Shown: piece by piece, positions 1 through 10,960 of the stretch
Layout of the letters: every line of letters starts with the position of its first letter
Numbering within the stretch: the stretch's first letter is position 1
DNA from: Deltaproteobacteria bacterium HGW-Deltaproteobacteria-8
GTDB lineage: Bacteria > Desulfobacterota > Desulfovibrionia > Desulfovibrionales > Desulfovibrionaceae
Length of the DNA: 64,000 nt
Direction: 5' to 3'
Assembly (NCBI GenBank): GCA_002840405.1
Contig: PHAR01000002.1
Span: 186,001 to 250,000 of the forward strand
Made by a program: the position numbers and the translations under genes
The notes under the pieces: generated by a model
What the model was told of the DNA's origin: nothing
Database searches by the model: none
What the model saw: only the letters and a program-made list of their open reading frames with translations

Positions 1-245
1 CGCAGGGGGATGATGCCCCGGAAGCTCGGGTGGGTCGCGCTGGGCAGCGGCTCAAGGCCTGGGCTTTCGATGACCTCCATGACCTTGGCCACGTTGACGC
101 CAAAGGAGTGCCGCACGCCCGGCCCTTCCGGCCCGGCGTCGCTGTCTATGTGGAACTCCAGTATCTCCAGTTCGTTCGTTCCTGTGTCAAGCAGGATGCC
201 GGTCTGCATGACGTCGGAGCTGGTGTCGGCCTTCTGGTTTTTCAT
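1..245 (-). CDS. cheV: CheV-type chemotaxis coupling protein, N-terminal part (cut by window edge)
   Basis: The 81 visible residues start MKNQKADTSSDVMQTGILLD and continue with TNELEILEFHID, a FGVNVAKVMEVIE segment and a PSFRGIIPLR segment. This is the first half of a CheW-like domain as found at the N-terminus of CheV, which couples chemoreceptors to CheA and usually has a C-terminal receiver domain (off the window here). ATG at 245-243 is the first good start. CheW itself lacks the TGTNELEILEF opening typical of CheV, so CheV is favoured. A chemoreceptor at the other end of the window fits a motile organism. Confidence 0.8.
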   Translation of the reverse strand, partial: MKNQKADTSSDVMQTGILLDTGTNELEILEFHIDSDAGPEGPGVRHSFGVNVAKVMEVIESPGLEPLPSATHPSFRGIIPL

Positions 246-345
246 GGAAAAAGGTTACCGCGCTGAGGCGAGCATGTCCAGCATCAGGATGAGGATATTG
301 AGTGGGACGCTGCGGTTTGTGTCCCGCGAGGGGTTCTGCTAGAAG

Positions 346-422
346 TGGCGTGCCCGGAAGGACTCGAACCTTCGGCCGTCAGCTTAGAAGGCTGATGCTC
401 TATCCAACTGAGCTACGGGCAC
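346..422 (-). tRNA. tRNA-Arg (anticodon TCT)
   Basis: Full cloverleaf on the minus strand: acceptor GTGCCCG pairs with CGGGCAC, the D arm is GCTC-AGTTGGATA-GAGC, the anticodon loop CTTCTAA carries TCT, and the T arm contains GGTTCGAGTCC. The 3' CCA is encoded (positions 346-348). A promoter-like pair lies just upstream. Confidence 0.95.
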
Positions 423-436
423 GCACGAGGAACAAT

Positions 437-465
437 TCACTAATCAAGCAACGGGGCGCGGTCAA
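437..465 (-). promoter_or_regulatory. Probable promoter of tRNA-Arg
   Basis: On the minus strand TTGACC (465-460), a 17-nt spacer and TAGTGA (442-437) sit about 15 nt upstream of the tRNA 5' end. The -35 is good and the -10 is weak, so the -10 assignment is tentative. Confidence 0.4.
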
Positions 466-488
466 GGCCTGCGTCCGCAAGGCCGTCC

Positions 489-1805
489 GTGACGCAAGAG
501 CAAAACTACCAGGATTTTCTGGCCCGGCTGGACAGCCTGGGCCTGTTCCACATGGACCTGACCCTGGACCGCATGGCCGCCTTTGTGCAGCGCAGCGGGC
601 GGCCGCGCTTCCCGGTGCTGCATGTGGTGGGCACCAACGGCAAGGGCTCCACCGCCACCATCCTGGCCGAGCTGCTGCGCGCCCACGGCCTGCGCGTGGG
701 GCTTTACGTCAGCCCGCATTTTCTCAGCGTGCGCGAGCGCATCTTGGTGGACGGGCGGATGCTCTCCGAGGACGCCTGGGCGCGTCTGGGGGCGGAGGCT
801 CAGCAACGATCCGAGGGCCTTGGCCTGACCTATTTCGAGCTGTTGACCGCGCTGTGCGTGCTGGCCTTTGAGGACACGGGCGTCGATGTGGCGGTGATGG
901 AGGCGGGCCTGGGCGGGCGCTTTGACGCCACCAACGTCCTTGAGCCTGCGCTCACGGTGTTCACGCCCATCGGCCTGGACCACCTGGGCGTGCTGGGCAA
1001 CACCCTGGCTGAGATCGCCACGGACAAGGCCGGGGCCATGCGTCGACCTGTGCGAGGTGACGGGCTGGCCATCACCGCGCACCAGGAGCCTGAGGCCGCC
1101 GAGATCCTCCGCTGCGTGGCGGGTGAGACCGGAGTCGAGCTGGTGGGCGTGGGCGAGGTGCTTTCCTACTCGCGCGCCAAGGGCTCAGTCGCGCCTGCGT
1201 CAAAGGGGAAAGTCTTTGCGCCGCACATGACCGGCCTGCGTTTGAGCCTGCCCGGCCTGCACCAGCAGGACAACGCCCGCCTGGCCCTGGCCGCGTTTTG
1301 CGTCTGGGCCGCGCGCATGCGTCTGCCGGTGATTGAAGAGGCCTGCCGCGAAGCCTTTTCTCGCGCCTTCATCCCTGGCCGCATGCAGCGCGTGCCTGCC
1401 GGGGCAGGGCTGCCGGAGCTGATTCTGGACGGCGGGCACAACGCCCACGGCCTGGCCGCGCTCAAGGCCTCGCTCGACGCGGACGCCGTCCGCCCGGCGG
1501 CCGTGGTCTTCGGCTGCCTGCGCGACAAGCCGCTTAACGCCATGCTGCCGCTCGTGCGCAGTTTTACGGATGGCCCGGTCTACGCCGTGGGCATCCCCAC
1601 CTGTCCGCGCGCCTGCGAGCCGCAGGAGCTGGCCGCCTTCCTGGGGCCGGGGGCCGTGCCCGCTGCGGATGTCCACGCCGCCCTGGCTGAGATCCCGGTC
1701 AGCGGACTGGGAGATTGTGCCGGACCGGTGCTTGTCTGCGGTTCCTTGTATTTGCTGGGTGAGTTTTATATGACTCACCCTGGGCTGCTTGAGCGCCCAA
1801 AGTGA
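489..1805 (+). CDS. folC: Bifunctional folylpolyglutamate synthase / dihydrofolate synthase
   Basis: A Mur-ligase-type ATPase that adds glutamate to dihydropteroate or folates in the cytosol. It has the P-loop GTNGKGSTATIL (about residues 49-60), a VSPHFLSVRERI segment, the EAGLGGRFDATN motif and a C-terminal DGGHNAHGLAALK. At 438 aa it has normal family length. The start is GTG at 489; no earlier start keeps the N-terminal MTQEQNYQDFLARLDSLG intact. The stretch after DKAGAM (RRPVRGDGL) is slightly longer than the usual KPGVP-type segment. selA follows 40 nt downstream on the same strand, so the two may be cotranscribed. Confidence 0.93.
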   Translation: MTQEQNYQDFLARLDSLGLFHMDLTLDRMAAFVQRSGRPRFPVLHVVGTNGKGSTATILAELLRAHGLRVGLYVSPHFLSVRERILVDGRMLSEDAWARLGAEAQQRSEGLGLTYFELLTALCVLAFEDTGVDVAVMEAGLGGRFDATNVLEPALTVFTPIGLDHLGVLGNTLAEIATDKAGAMRRPVRGDGLAITAHQEPEAAEILRCVAGETGVELVGVGEVLSYSRAKGSVAPASKGKVFAPHMTGLRLSLPGLHQQDNARLALAAFCVWAARMRLPVIEEACREAFSRAFIPGRMQRVPAGAGLPELILDGGHNAHGLAALKASLDADAVRPAAVVFGCLRDKPLNAMLPLVRSFTDGPVYAVGIPTCPRACEPQELAAFLGPGAVPAADVHAALAEIPVSGLGDCAGPVLVCGSLYLLGEFYMTHPGLLERPK

Positions 1806-1845
1806 TCCAGCCGCCAGGCCGCCCCGCCTACTTGGAGGATTTGCC

Positions 1846-3288
1846 GTGACCAGACTTTTCCGCCACCTGCCCGCCGTGGACCAGTGCCTCAATGCCCTGG
1901 CAGCGGACCAAGGCCGCCAAACAAAGGCCCTGCAAGGCGTGCCGCGCCCGCTCATCAAGGATCTGGTGAACGCCTTTCTCGACCTCGTGCGTGAGGAGAT
2001 CCGCGCCGGGGCCTTTGCCGACGAGGCGCAGCTCACGCTGGCTGCGCTGTACCCGCGTCTGCTGGCCTTCGCGCGGCGGGGGGCCAAGCCGCGCTTCCGC
2101 CGGGTGCTGAACGCAACGGGCGTGGTGGTGCACACCAACATGGGCCGCTCGCTGCTGGCGCCGGAGGCCGTGGCCGCCGTGGCCGAGGCCGCCGCGCACT
2201 ACTCCAACCTGGAGTTCGACCTGGCCACGGGCGAGCGGGGCAGCCGCTACTCCCACGTGGAGGCGCTGCTCTGCCGGCTCACCGGGGCCGAGGCCGCCCT
2301 GGTGGTCAACAACAACGCCGCCGCCGTGCTCATCGTGCTGGACACCCTGTGCAAGGGCCGCGAGGTCATCGTCTCGCGCGGGCAGCTGGTGGAGATCGGC
2401 GGGAGCTTCCGCATCCCAGAGGTCATGGCCAAGAGCGGGGCCATCCTGCGCGAGGTTGGGGCCACCAACCGCACGCACCTGCGCGACTACGAGTTGGCCA
2501 TCAGCTCGGACACCGCAGCCATCATGAAGGTCCACACCTCCAACTTCCGGCAGGTGGGCTTCGTCAAGGAGGTGCCCCTGTTCGACCTCAAGACCCTGGC
2601 CGCCACCTTCGGCCTGCCGGTCATCGAGGACCTGGGCAGCGGCAGCCTCATGCGCTTCGACGCCGAGGGTCTGCCCGGCGAGCCCACGGCCAGTGAAGCC
2701 ATCGCCGACGGCGCGGACGTGGTCTCCTTTTCCGGCGACAAGGTCCTGGGCGGGCCGCAGGCAGGCATCATCGTGGGACGGCGCGAGATCATCGAGCGCA
2801 TCAAGAAGAACCCGCTGAACCGCGCCCTGCGCATCGACAAGATGACGCTCGCTGCGCTGGAGGCCACCCTGCGCCTGTACCTGGACCCGGACCTGGCCAA
2901 GGGCCGCGTGCCCACCCTGGCCATGATGACCCGTCCGCTGGTCTCCCTGCGCGCCCAGGCCGCGCGCCTGGCCGCGCTGCTCAAGAAGCACTTGGCCGGG
3001 CGGCTCGAGGTCTCCGTGCGACCGGGCGTGTCGCGCGTGGGCGGCGGGGCCTTCCCCGAGGCCGACCTGCTCACGGCCCTGGTGGCCCTTGCGCCGCTTT
3101 TGAAAACGGGCGCTGGCCTGGACCCCAGCCTCTCGGTTGACGCCCTACGCCAGGCCCTGCTGGCCTCGGACCCGCCCCTGGTGGCCCGGGTCGAGAACGG
3201 GGCGCTGTGCCTGGACCCGCGCACCCTCGATTCTTCCGAACATGCCCTGGTCCTCGACGCCCTGCGCCAGGCCCTGGGCGATGGCTGA
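1846..3288 (+). CDS. selA: L-seryl-tRNA(Sec) selenium transferase
   Basis: A PLP enzyme converting seryl-tRNA(Sec) to selenocysteinyl-tRNA(Sec) with selenophosphate. The 480-aa product starts MTRLFRHLPAVDQCL, typical of SelA, from GTG 1846, which has a clear GGAGG at 1834-1838. Longer in-frame readings upstream (for example from 1789) overlap folC and add sequence not seen in the family. Motifs include NATGVVVHTNMGRSLL, LVVNNNAAAVLI and SFSGDKVLGGPQAGI, where the lysine is the PLP-binding residue. selB lies 1.6 kb downstream, separated by an M18 peptidase, so the selenocysteine pathway is only partly clustered. selC and selD are not in the window. Confidence 0.95.
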   Translation: MTRLFRHLPAVDQCLNALAADQGRQTKALQGVPRPLIKDLVNAFLDLVREEIRAGAFADEAQLTLAALYPRLLAFARRGAKPRFRRVLNATGVVVHTNMGRSLLAPEAVAAVAEAAAHYSNLEFDLATGERGSRYSHVEALLCRLTGAEAALVVNNNAAAVLIVLDTLCKGREVIVSRGQLVEIGGSFRIPEVMAKSGAILREVGATNRTHLRDYELAISSDTAAIMKVHTSNFRQVGFVKEVPLFDLKTLAATFGLPVIEDLGSGSLMRFDAEGLPGEPTASEAIADGADVVSFSGDKVLGGPQAGIIVGRREIIERIKKNPLNRALRIDKMTLAALEATLRLYLDPDLAKGRVPTLAMMTRPLVSLRAQAARLAALLKKHLAGRLEVSVRPGVSRVGGGAFPEADLLTALVALAPLLKTGAGLDPSLSVDALRQALLASDPPLVARVENGALCLDPRTLDSSEHALVLDALRQALGDG

Positions 3289-3326
3289 ACCATAAATAAC
3301 GACACCTGAACCCTTGGAGCATCTCC

Positions 3327-4721
3327 GTGAGCAAAGCGAAGCCTGAACTGGAACATTCTTCCCGCAACTGCTGGGATGTCTATGCCTCTCCTGCCGACCG
3401 CAAGGCGCTGAACGCCTGCGCCGACGGCTACATGCGTTTTCTCTCGACCTGCAAGACCGAGCGCGAGACCATTGATTACGTGCTGGCCGCTGTGAAGAAG
3501 GCCGGGTTCAGCGAGACGCTTTCGGCCAAGACCAAGGCCTACGCCCGGGTGCTGCGCGGCAAGTCCATCCTGCTCGTGCGGCGTGGGAAGAAGCCCCTGT
3601 CCCAGGGCTTCCGGCTGCTGGGCGCCCACGCCGACACCCCGCGCATAGACCTGAAGCAGCACCCGCTCTACGAGGACACCGACCTGGGGCTCATGAAGAC
3701 CCACTACTACGGCGGCATCCGCAAGTACCAGTGGCTGGCCCGCGAGCTGGCCCTGCACGGCGTGGTGGTCAAGAAGGACGGCACCGTGGTCAAGATCACG
3801 GTGGGCGAAGACCTGTCCGACCCGGTGCTGACCATCACCGACCTTCTGCCGCACCTGGCCCAGAAGCAGGCGGACCAGAAGGTCTCCGACGCCTTTGAAG
3901 CCGAAAAGCTCAATGCTGTGGTGGCCCACGAGCCCACTGGCGCAGGCGATCCCAAGCAGGCCAAGGACAAGGACCGCGTGAAGCAGCGGGTGCTGGAGCT
4001 CTTGCACAAGCGCTACGGCATCACCGAGAGCGACCTGTTCAGCGCCGAGCTGCAGCTGGTGCCTGCCGGACCGGCCCGCTCCGTCGGCCTCGACGCCTCC
4101 ATGATCGGCGGCTACGGCCATGACGACCGCTCCTGCGTCTACGCGGCCCTGGAGGCCCTTTTGGCCGAGAAGACCCCGGAGCACACGCAGCTGGTGCTGT
4201 TCTGGGACAAGGAGGAGATAGGCTCCGAGGGCGGCACGGGCGCGCAGTCCCTGTTCTTCGAGTATGCTGTGGCCGACTTGCTGGCGGCCTGGGAGCCCAA
4301 GGCCCGGCTGTCTGAGGTCTTCCAGCGCGGCATGGCCATCTCTGCTGACGTCAACGCCGCCGTGGACCCGGACCATCTGGATGTGTTCGAGAAGCGCAAC
4401 GCCGCGTACATGGGCTTTGGCCCGTGCTTCAACAAGTTCACCGGGCACCGGGGAAAAGTCGGGGCCAACGACGCGCACCCGGAATACGTGGCCTATCTGC
4501 GGGGCATTCTGGACAAGGCCGGGGTGCCCTGGCAGATGGCTGAGCTGGGGAAGGTTGACCTGGGCGGCGGCGGCACCGTGGCCAAGTTCCTGGCCGTGTA
4601 CGGCATGGATGTCATCGACATGGGGCCTGCGGTCTTGTCCATGCACAGCCCGTTCGAGGTGCTGGGCAAGGCCGACCTGTACGCCACGGTCCTGGCCTTC
4701 CGGGCCTTCCTCAAGAGCTAG
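3327..4721 (+). CDS. M18 family aminopeptidase (aspartyl aminopeptidase type)
   Basis: A cytosolic zinc aminopeptidase of the M18 family. Metal-site motifs appear in order: [41 protein letters not shown], a [13 protein letters not shown] segment and [14 protein letters not shown]. The 464-aa length is normal for the bacterial M18 form. The start is GTG 3327 with a GGAG about 10 nt upstream. It sits 38 nt after selA and before selB on the same strand. No functional link to selenocysteine insertion is known to me. Three strong hairpins follow the gene. Confidence 0.9.
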   Translation: MSKAKPELEHSSRNCWDVYASPADRKALNACADGYMRFLSTCKTERETIDYVLAAVKKAGFSETLSAKTKAYARVLRGKSILLVRRGKKPLSQGFRLLGAHADTPRIDLKQHPLYEDTDLGLMKTHYYGGIRKYQWLARELALHGVVVKKDGTVVKITVGEDLSDPVLTITDLLPHLAQKQADQKVSDAFEAEKLNAVVAHEPTGAGDPKQAKDKDRVKQRVLELLHKRYGITESDLFSAELQLVPAGPARSVGLDASMIGGYGHDDRSCVYAALEALLAEKTPEHTQLVLFWDKEEIGSEGGTGAQSLFFEYAVADLLAAWEPKARLSEVFQRGMAISADVNAAVDPDHLDVFEKRNAAYMGFGPCFNKFTGHRGKVGANDAHPEYVAYLRGILDKAGVPWQMAELGKVDLGGGGTVAKFLAVYGMDVIDMGPAVLSMHSPFEVLGKADLYATVLAFRAFLKS

Positions 4722-4774
4722 GGTCGCGTCCACAATGCTTTCTTGTCATGCGCAGGGGCGATGACGCGACACGA

Positions 4775-4842
4775 GAGCCGGACGCATGTCCGGCTCCGCC
4801 GCCGCAGGCGGCGTGAGCGAGCCCAAAACCACGATTTTGGGC
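4775..4842. repeat. Three tandem perfect hairpins between the M18 peptidase and selB
   Basis: Hairpin 1: a 9-bp stem GAGCCGGAC / GTCCGGCTC with GCAT loop (4775-4796). Hairpin 2: a 7-bp stem CGCCGCC / GGCGGCG with GCA loop (4797-4813). Hairpin 3: an 8-bp stem GCCCAAAA / TTTTGGGC with CCACGA loop (4821-4842). None is followed by a U-tract, so they are not classical terminators. The arrangement looks like an extragenic palindromic repeat unit or an RNA-stability/regulatory leader of selB. No second copy was noticed in the window. Confidence 0.7.
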
Positions 4843-4906
4843 GAAGCGATCCATTGCGCAAGTTTGAGTTGCAGCTGAGACGGCCATAATCACAAGAGGA
4901 GCATAC

Positions 4907-6823
<1,917 letters not shown>

Positions 6824-6959
6824 GGCCTGCTAACTAGCGCCTGCCGACCGGTGCCTGCCGACCAGGATGGACGGAGCCGTCTTGGGCGGACGGCGCCGGG
6901 CATTCGGCTTGATTTTTCGGGCGGGCTCAAGCACAGTCCGCTCGCTGCGGCGGGCAAAA

Positions 6960-6987
6960 GAAAAGGCCCCGTTTGAAGCGGGGCCTT
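6960..6987 (-). terminator. Intrinsic terminator of tRNA-His
   Basis: On the minus strand a 9-bp stem AAGGCCCCG / CGGGGCCTT with a 7-nt loop is followed by TTTTCTTTT-like sequence. It lies 13 nt past the tRNA-His 3' end. It could also terminate selB transcripts arriving from the other side, though without a comparable U-tract on that strand. Confidence 0.75.
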
Positions 6988-6999
6988 GAATTTCTCGAG

Positions 7000-7076
7000 T
7001 GGGGTGAGTGAAGGGGCTTGAACCCTCGGCCCCCAGGGCCACAACCTGGTGCTCTGCCAACTGAGCTACACCCACC
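7000..7076 (-). tRNA. tRNA-His (anticodon GTG)
   Basis: Cloverleaf on the minus strand with acceptor GTGGGTG paired to CACTCAC (one G-U), anticodon loop TTGTGGC (GTG) and T loop TTCAAGC. The extra G at position -1 (7076) faces C73, the histidine identity pair. CCA is encoded at 7002-7000. Confidence 0.95.
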
Positions 7077-7091
7077 ACATGAGGAAGCTTG

Positions 7092-7119
7092 TCTATACGA
7101 CAGCCGCCCGGACGGTCAA
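7092..7119 (-). promoter_or_regulatory. Promoter of tRNA-His
   Basis: Minus-strand TTGACC (7119-7114), a 16-nt spacer and TATAGA (7097-7092), placing the start of transcription about 8-10 nt before the tRNA. Both boxes are close to the sigma-70 consensus. Confidence 0.65.
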
Positions 7120-7186
7120 GGACTAAATCCAGAAATACCGAAACTGGCCAGCAAGCAAGCTCGGCCGGAGAACACAAGGACACACC

Positions 7187-8440
7187 ATGGACAAGCTCAT
7201 CATCGAAGGCGGCGCGAAGCTCAAGGGGACCATCCAGGTCAGCGGTTCCAAGAACGCGGCCCTGCCCATCCTCATCGCCTGCCTGCTGGCCAAGGGCACC
7301 GTGCGCCTGACCAACGTGCCGCGCCTGCGCGACATCTTCACCACCCTGAAGCTTCTAAACATCCTGGGCTGCGAGACCACCTTCGAGGGCAACACGGTGA
7401 CGGCCAGGGTCACGGAGCTGAAGCCCGAGGCCCCGTATGAGCTGGTCAAGACCATGCGCGCCTCGGTGCTCTGCCTGGGGCCGCTTCTGGGGCTCCTGGG
7501 CGAGGCCAAGGTGGCCCTGCCCGGCGGTTGCGCCATCGGCGCGCGGCCCGTGGACCTGCACCTGAAGGCGCTGGAGCGCATGGGCGCACGGTTCATCCTC
7601 GATTCCGGCTACATCCACGGCATCTGCGGCGGGCTCATCGGCGCGCGCATCGTGTTCGACTTCCCTACCGTGGGCGGCACGGAGAACCTGCTCATGGCCG
7701 CCAGCGTGGCCAAGGGCTGCACCATCCTGGAGAACTGCGCCCGCGAGCCCGAGGTGGTGGACCTGGCCAATTTCCTTACGGCCTGCGGGGCGCGCATCCG
7801 GGGCGCAGGCACCGCCATTATCGAGGTGGAGGGCGTGCGCGAGCTCAAGGGCTGCGAGTATCGCGTCATGCCCGACCGCATCGAGGCCGGCACCTATCTG
7901 GTGGCCGGGGCCATCACCGACGGCGAGCTTAGGCTCATGGACTGCCCCCTGGAGGAGCTGGACGCCCTGGTCTCCAAGCTGCGCGAGATGAACGTCCAGG
8001 TGGAGCGCCAGGAGGACGGCAGCGTGCTGGTGCGCCGCAATGGCGAGCTGCTCGGTGTGGACGTGACCACCCAGCCGCATCCCGGCTTCCCCACGGACAT
8101 GCAGGCCCAGCTCATGGCGCTCATGTGCGTGGCCTCGGGCTCGGGCAGCATCCAGGAGAAGATCTTCGAGAACCGCTTCATGCACGTGTCCGAGCTGGGC
8201 CGCATGGGCGCGCGCATCTCCCTCAAGGACCGCACGGCCATGGTGCGCGGGGTGCCGCAGCTTGTGGGCGCGCCGGTCATGGCCTCGGACCTGCGCGCCA
8301 GCGCCTCGCTGGTGCTTGCCGGGCTGGTGGCCCAGGGCACCACCGAGGTCCAGCGCATCTACCACCTGGACCGTGGCTACGAGCGCATGGAGGAGAAGCT
8401 CTCCGCCGTGGGCGCGCACATTCGCCGGGAAAAGGAATAG
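7187..8440 (+). CDS. murA: UDP-N-acetylglucosamine 1-carboxyvinyltransferase
   Basis: First committed step of peptidoglycan synthesis: transfer of enolpyruvate from PEP to UDP-GlcNAc in the cytosol. The N-terminal [13 protein letters not shown] carries the conserved Lys-Asn pair. The [14 protein letters not shown] loop has the reactive cysteine that is the fosfomycin target in this family, so the usual Cys form is present. Other motifs are [13 protein letters not shown] and the C-terminal [15 protein letters not shown]. The 417-aa length is normal. ATG 7187 follows AAGGA by 8 nt. comEC lies 57 nt downstream. Confidence 0.97.
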   Translation: MDKLIIEGGAKLKGTIQVSGSKNAALPILIACLLAKGTVRLTNVPRLRDIFTTLKLLNILGCETTFEGNTVTARVTELKPEAPYELVKTMRASVLCLGPLLGLLGEAKVALPGGCAIGARPVDLHLKALERMGARFILDSGYIHGICGGLIGARIVFDFPTVGGTENLLMAASVAKGCTILENCAREPEVVDLANFLTACGARIRGAGTAIIEVEGVRELKGCEYRVMPDRIEAGTYLVAGAITDGELRLMDCPLEELDALVSKLREMNVQVERQEDGSVLVRRNGELLGVDVTTQPHPGFPTDMQAQLMALMCVASGSGSIQEKIFENRFMHVSELGRMGARISLKDRTAMVRGVPQLVGAPVMASDLRASASLVLAGLVAQGTTEVQRIYHLDRGYERMEEKLSAVGAHIRREKE

Positions 8441-8497
8441 CCGGGCCGGAGAAGGAATAACCCGAGCTTCCAGGACGCCAGACCAGCCAGGGGGAGC

Positions 8498-10960
8498 ATG
8501 CTCGCCAGCCAGCGCCAGGAGCCGTTCGAGGCCGAAGGCCAGCCGCCCGGACTGCTGGCCTGGCAGGTGTATTTCCTGGCCTACGTCGCGGGCATCTGGA
8601 ACCTCCGGCACCCTGATCCCGCTCTGGCCGCGGCTGGCCTGCTCTGGCTCGGGCTGGCGATGTACCGCGCCAGGGGCCTCAGGCGCTGGGCGCTGACCCT
8701 GGCCCTGGTGGCCGTAAGCTTTGCTGGCGGCGCGCTGCACGCGCGCCTTGTCCTGCCAGATGTCCCGCCCCTGTCCCCCGCCGTGACTGATGGCCGGAGC
8801 CGAGCCCTGCTACGCGGCCGCGTGGCCGAGGTCACGGACAAGCCCTTTGGCCGCCTGGAGATCCTGCTTGAGCACGTCCGCGCCACGACCCAGGACAACG
8901 CCACCTTTGCGCTGCCCGGCAAGGTGGCCTGGGACTGGGATGAGGGGAGCTTTCGGCCCGCGCCCGGCCAGGACTTTGAGGTGTCGTTGCGGCTGTGGCC
9001 TGTGCGCGGATTCCAGAACCAGGGCGGCGCGGACTTCGACTGGCAACAGCGCCTGCGTGGAGTGTTCCACCGGGCCTATGCGCGCGGCCCATTGCCGGAC
9101 ATCCACTGGGGCCAGCGGCCTGCTCACCACTGGTGGGACCTGCGCGAATCCCTGCGGGCAAGCCTGCTGCGGCACCTGCCGCCGACCCAGGGCGGGGCCA
9201 TTGTGCTGGGCCTGCTCATGGGCGACCGTTCACACATTGGCCTCACCGTCACTGAGGAGCTGCGCGCGGCCGGGCTGGCGCACACCCTGGCCCTGTCCGG
9301 GCTGAACGTGGTCTACGTGGCGCTGCTGGGCTGGGGCCTGGCCTGGCTCGTCGGTCTGGCCTGGCCGGGCCTGTTCCTGCGCCTGCCCCGCCAGAAACTG
9401 GCGATCCTCCTCTCTTTCCCGCTCATCGCGGCCTACGTCTGGGTGGGCCAGGCCAGCCCGTCCCTCGTGCGCTCGGCCTGCATGTTCGGGTTCTGGGGGC
9501 TTTTGCTGCTCATGGACCGCAGCCGCGCCCTCATCGACGGACTGTTCCTGGCCCTGGTCCTGATGGTCCTGGCCCAGCCGCTTTCGATCTATGACGTGGG
9601 CCTGCAGATGTCGGCCCTGGCCGTGGCCGGGCTGGCGATAGTGTTCCCGTGGCTGCGCGGGTTCTGGCCGTGCCGGGCGGGCTGGTGGAATCGTCTTATT
9701 GGGCTTGGCTGGGACGCCCTGGCCATGAGCCTTGCCGCCAACCTGGCGCTGCTGCCCGTGGTGGTCTCGTACTTCGGCGTGTTCCAGCCCAACTTCCTGC
9801 TCAACCTGCCCTGGGTGCCGGTGCAGGGATTGGTGGTGCAGATGCTCGGCATGGTCGGCCTGGCCTTGGCCCCGGTGCCGGGGCTGGACGTTGCAGCAGG
9901 CTGGCTGCTCCGGGCCGCTGCCTTTGTGCAGGACCTCATGCTGGACGGGCTGCATCGCGCGACCCTGGCCGGGTGGCTGCCTGTGTGGGCGCTGCTCCGG
10001 CCGCTGTGGCCGGAGCTCCTGGGCGCGGGGCTGGTCACGGCCCTGACGCCGTATTGTTGGTTCAGGCGCGGCAACGCGCCCGTGCTGCTGGTCCTGGCCG
10101 GGCTGCTGCTCATGGCCGTGCCGCAGGCGGGGCGAATCCTGGCCGAGGCCCGGCCCGAGGTCCGCCTGACCCTGCTCGACGTGGGCCAGTCCCAGGCCCT
10201 GCTGGTGACCGCGCCAGGCGGGCAACGGGTGCTGGTGGACGGTGGCGGCACGGCCAGCCGCATCTTCGACATGGGCCGCTCCGTGGTGGGCCCGAGCCTG
10301 GCCTGGGGCCGCGCGCCCCGGCTCGACGCCGTGGTCATGAGCCACCCGGACGTGGACCACGCCCAGGGCCTGGCCTTCATCCTGCGGCGTTTCCGGGTCG
10401 GGCGGCTGATCACCAACGGGCAATGGCCGAGCGGGGCCCTGGGCGATACCTTCGCCGCCGCGCTGAAGGCCGGAGCGCCTCGGCCCGAGACGTTCCATCC
10501 CGGCGACCGCCTGGACCTGGGCTCCGGCGTGGTGCTGGAGGCCCTGCACCCGGCCGGGGACTTCGACAAGGCCACGACCAACGAGCGCTCGCTGGTGCTG
10601 CGGCTGCTGTGGAACGGCGAGCCGCTGGCGCTGTTGCCAGGGGATGTGCAGCGCGCGGGCATCGAGGACATGATCGAGCGGGGCCGTGACCTGCGCGCGC
10701 AGGTGCTGCTGCTGCCGCACCACGGGTCCAAGTCCAGCCTGTCCGGCATGCTGTACGAGGCCGTGGCCCCGGCCCAGGCCCTGGTCAGCTGCGGGTACCT
10801 GAATCACTTCCGGTTTCCCAACCAGGCCGTGGTCGACGAGCTGGCCCGGCTCGGCATCCCGCTCGCCAGCACGGCGGAGCGGGGCATGACCGAGGTGGTC
10901 TGGAGCGGGCCGGGGCAGAGCGCTTCCCTGTCCTTCCGGCTTTCAGGCCAGCGGTTTTAG
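8498..10960 (+). CDS. ComEC/Rec2-type DNA-uptake channel protein
   Basis: A large polytopic inner-membrane protein (820 aa). Order: N-terminal membrane segments, an OB-like periplasmic region (about residues 85-210), the competence domain with many transmembrane helices including the [17 protein letters not shown] segment (about 265-500), and a C-terminal metallo-beta-lactamase-like domain with [31 protein letters not shown] and [11 protein letters not shown]. This is the complete architecture of ComEC. In known systems it transports single-stranded DNA into the cytosol. Its stop overlaps the convergent PAS-GGDEF-EAL gene by 4 nt. No other competence genes are in the window, so active transformation is unproven. 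Confidence 0.9.
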   Translation: MLASQRQEPFEAEGQPPGLLAWQVYFLAYVAGIWNLRHPDPALAAAGLLWLGLAMYRARGLRRWALTLALVAVSFAGGALHARLVLPDVPPLSPAVTDGRSRALLRGRVAEVTDKPFGRLEILLEHVRATTQDNATFALPGKVAWDWDEGSFRPAPGQDFEVSLRLWPVRGFQNQGGADFDWQQRLRGVFHRAYARGPLPDIHWGQRPAHHWWDLRESLRASLLRHLPPTQGGAIVLGLLMGDRSHIGLTVTEELRAAGLAHTLALSGLNVVYVALLGWGLAWLVGLAWPGLFLRLPRQKLAILLSFPLIAAYVWVGQASPSLVRSACMFGFWGLLLLMDRSRALIDGLFLALVLMVLAQPLSIYDVGLQMSALAVAGLAIVFPWLRGFWPCRAGWWNRLIGLGWDALAMSLAANLALLPVVVSYFGVFQPNFLLNLPWVPVQGLVVQMLGMVGLALAPVPGLDVAAGWLLRAAAFVQDLMLDGLHRATLAGWLPVWALLRPLWPELLGAGLVTALTPYCWFRRGNAPVLLVLAGLLLMAVPQAGRILAEARPEVRLTLLDVGQSQALLVTAPGGQRVLVDGGGTASRIFDMGRSVVGPSLAWGRAPRLDAVVMSHPDVDHAQGLAFILRRFRVGRLITNGQWPSGALGDTFAAALKAGAPRPETFHPGDRLDLGSGVVLEALHPAGDFDKATTNERSLVLRLLWNGEPLALLPGDVQRAGIEDMIERGRDLRAQVLLLPHHGSKSSLSGMLYEAVAPAQALVSCGYLNHFRFPNQAVVDELARLGIPLASTAERGMTEVVWSGPGQSASLSFRLSGQRF

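Noticed and set aside
246-345. A small minus-strand peptide gene between tRNA-Arg and cheV
   Set aside because: The frame has no ribosome site or recognisable product and is short enough to arise by chance.
4775-4842. tRNA-Sec or SECIS element near selB
   Set aside because: No TCA anticodon cloverleaf or long acceptor arm, and none of the loops has the GG/U pattern of bacterial SECIS elements.
6824-6959. Small RNA or regulatory element between selB and the tRNA-His terminator
   Set aside because: Only a short CCTGCCGACC doublet and a weak 6-bp hairpin (6876-6894) are present; no promoter or terminator pair supports a transcript.
8498-8960. Upstream start for comEC overlapping murA
   Set aside because: No better start with a ribosome site exists between 8441 and 8498, and the N-terminus from 8498 fits the family.
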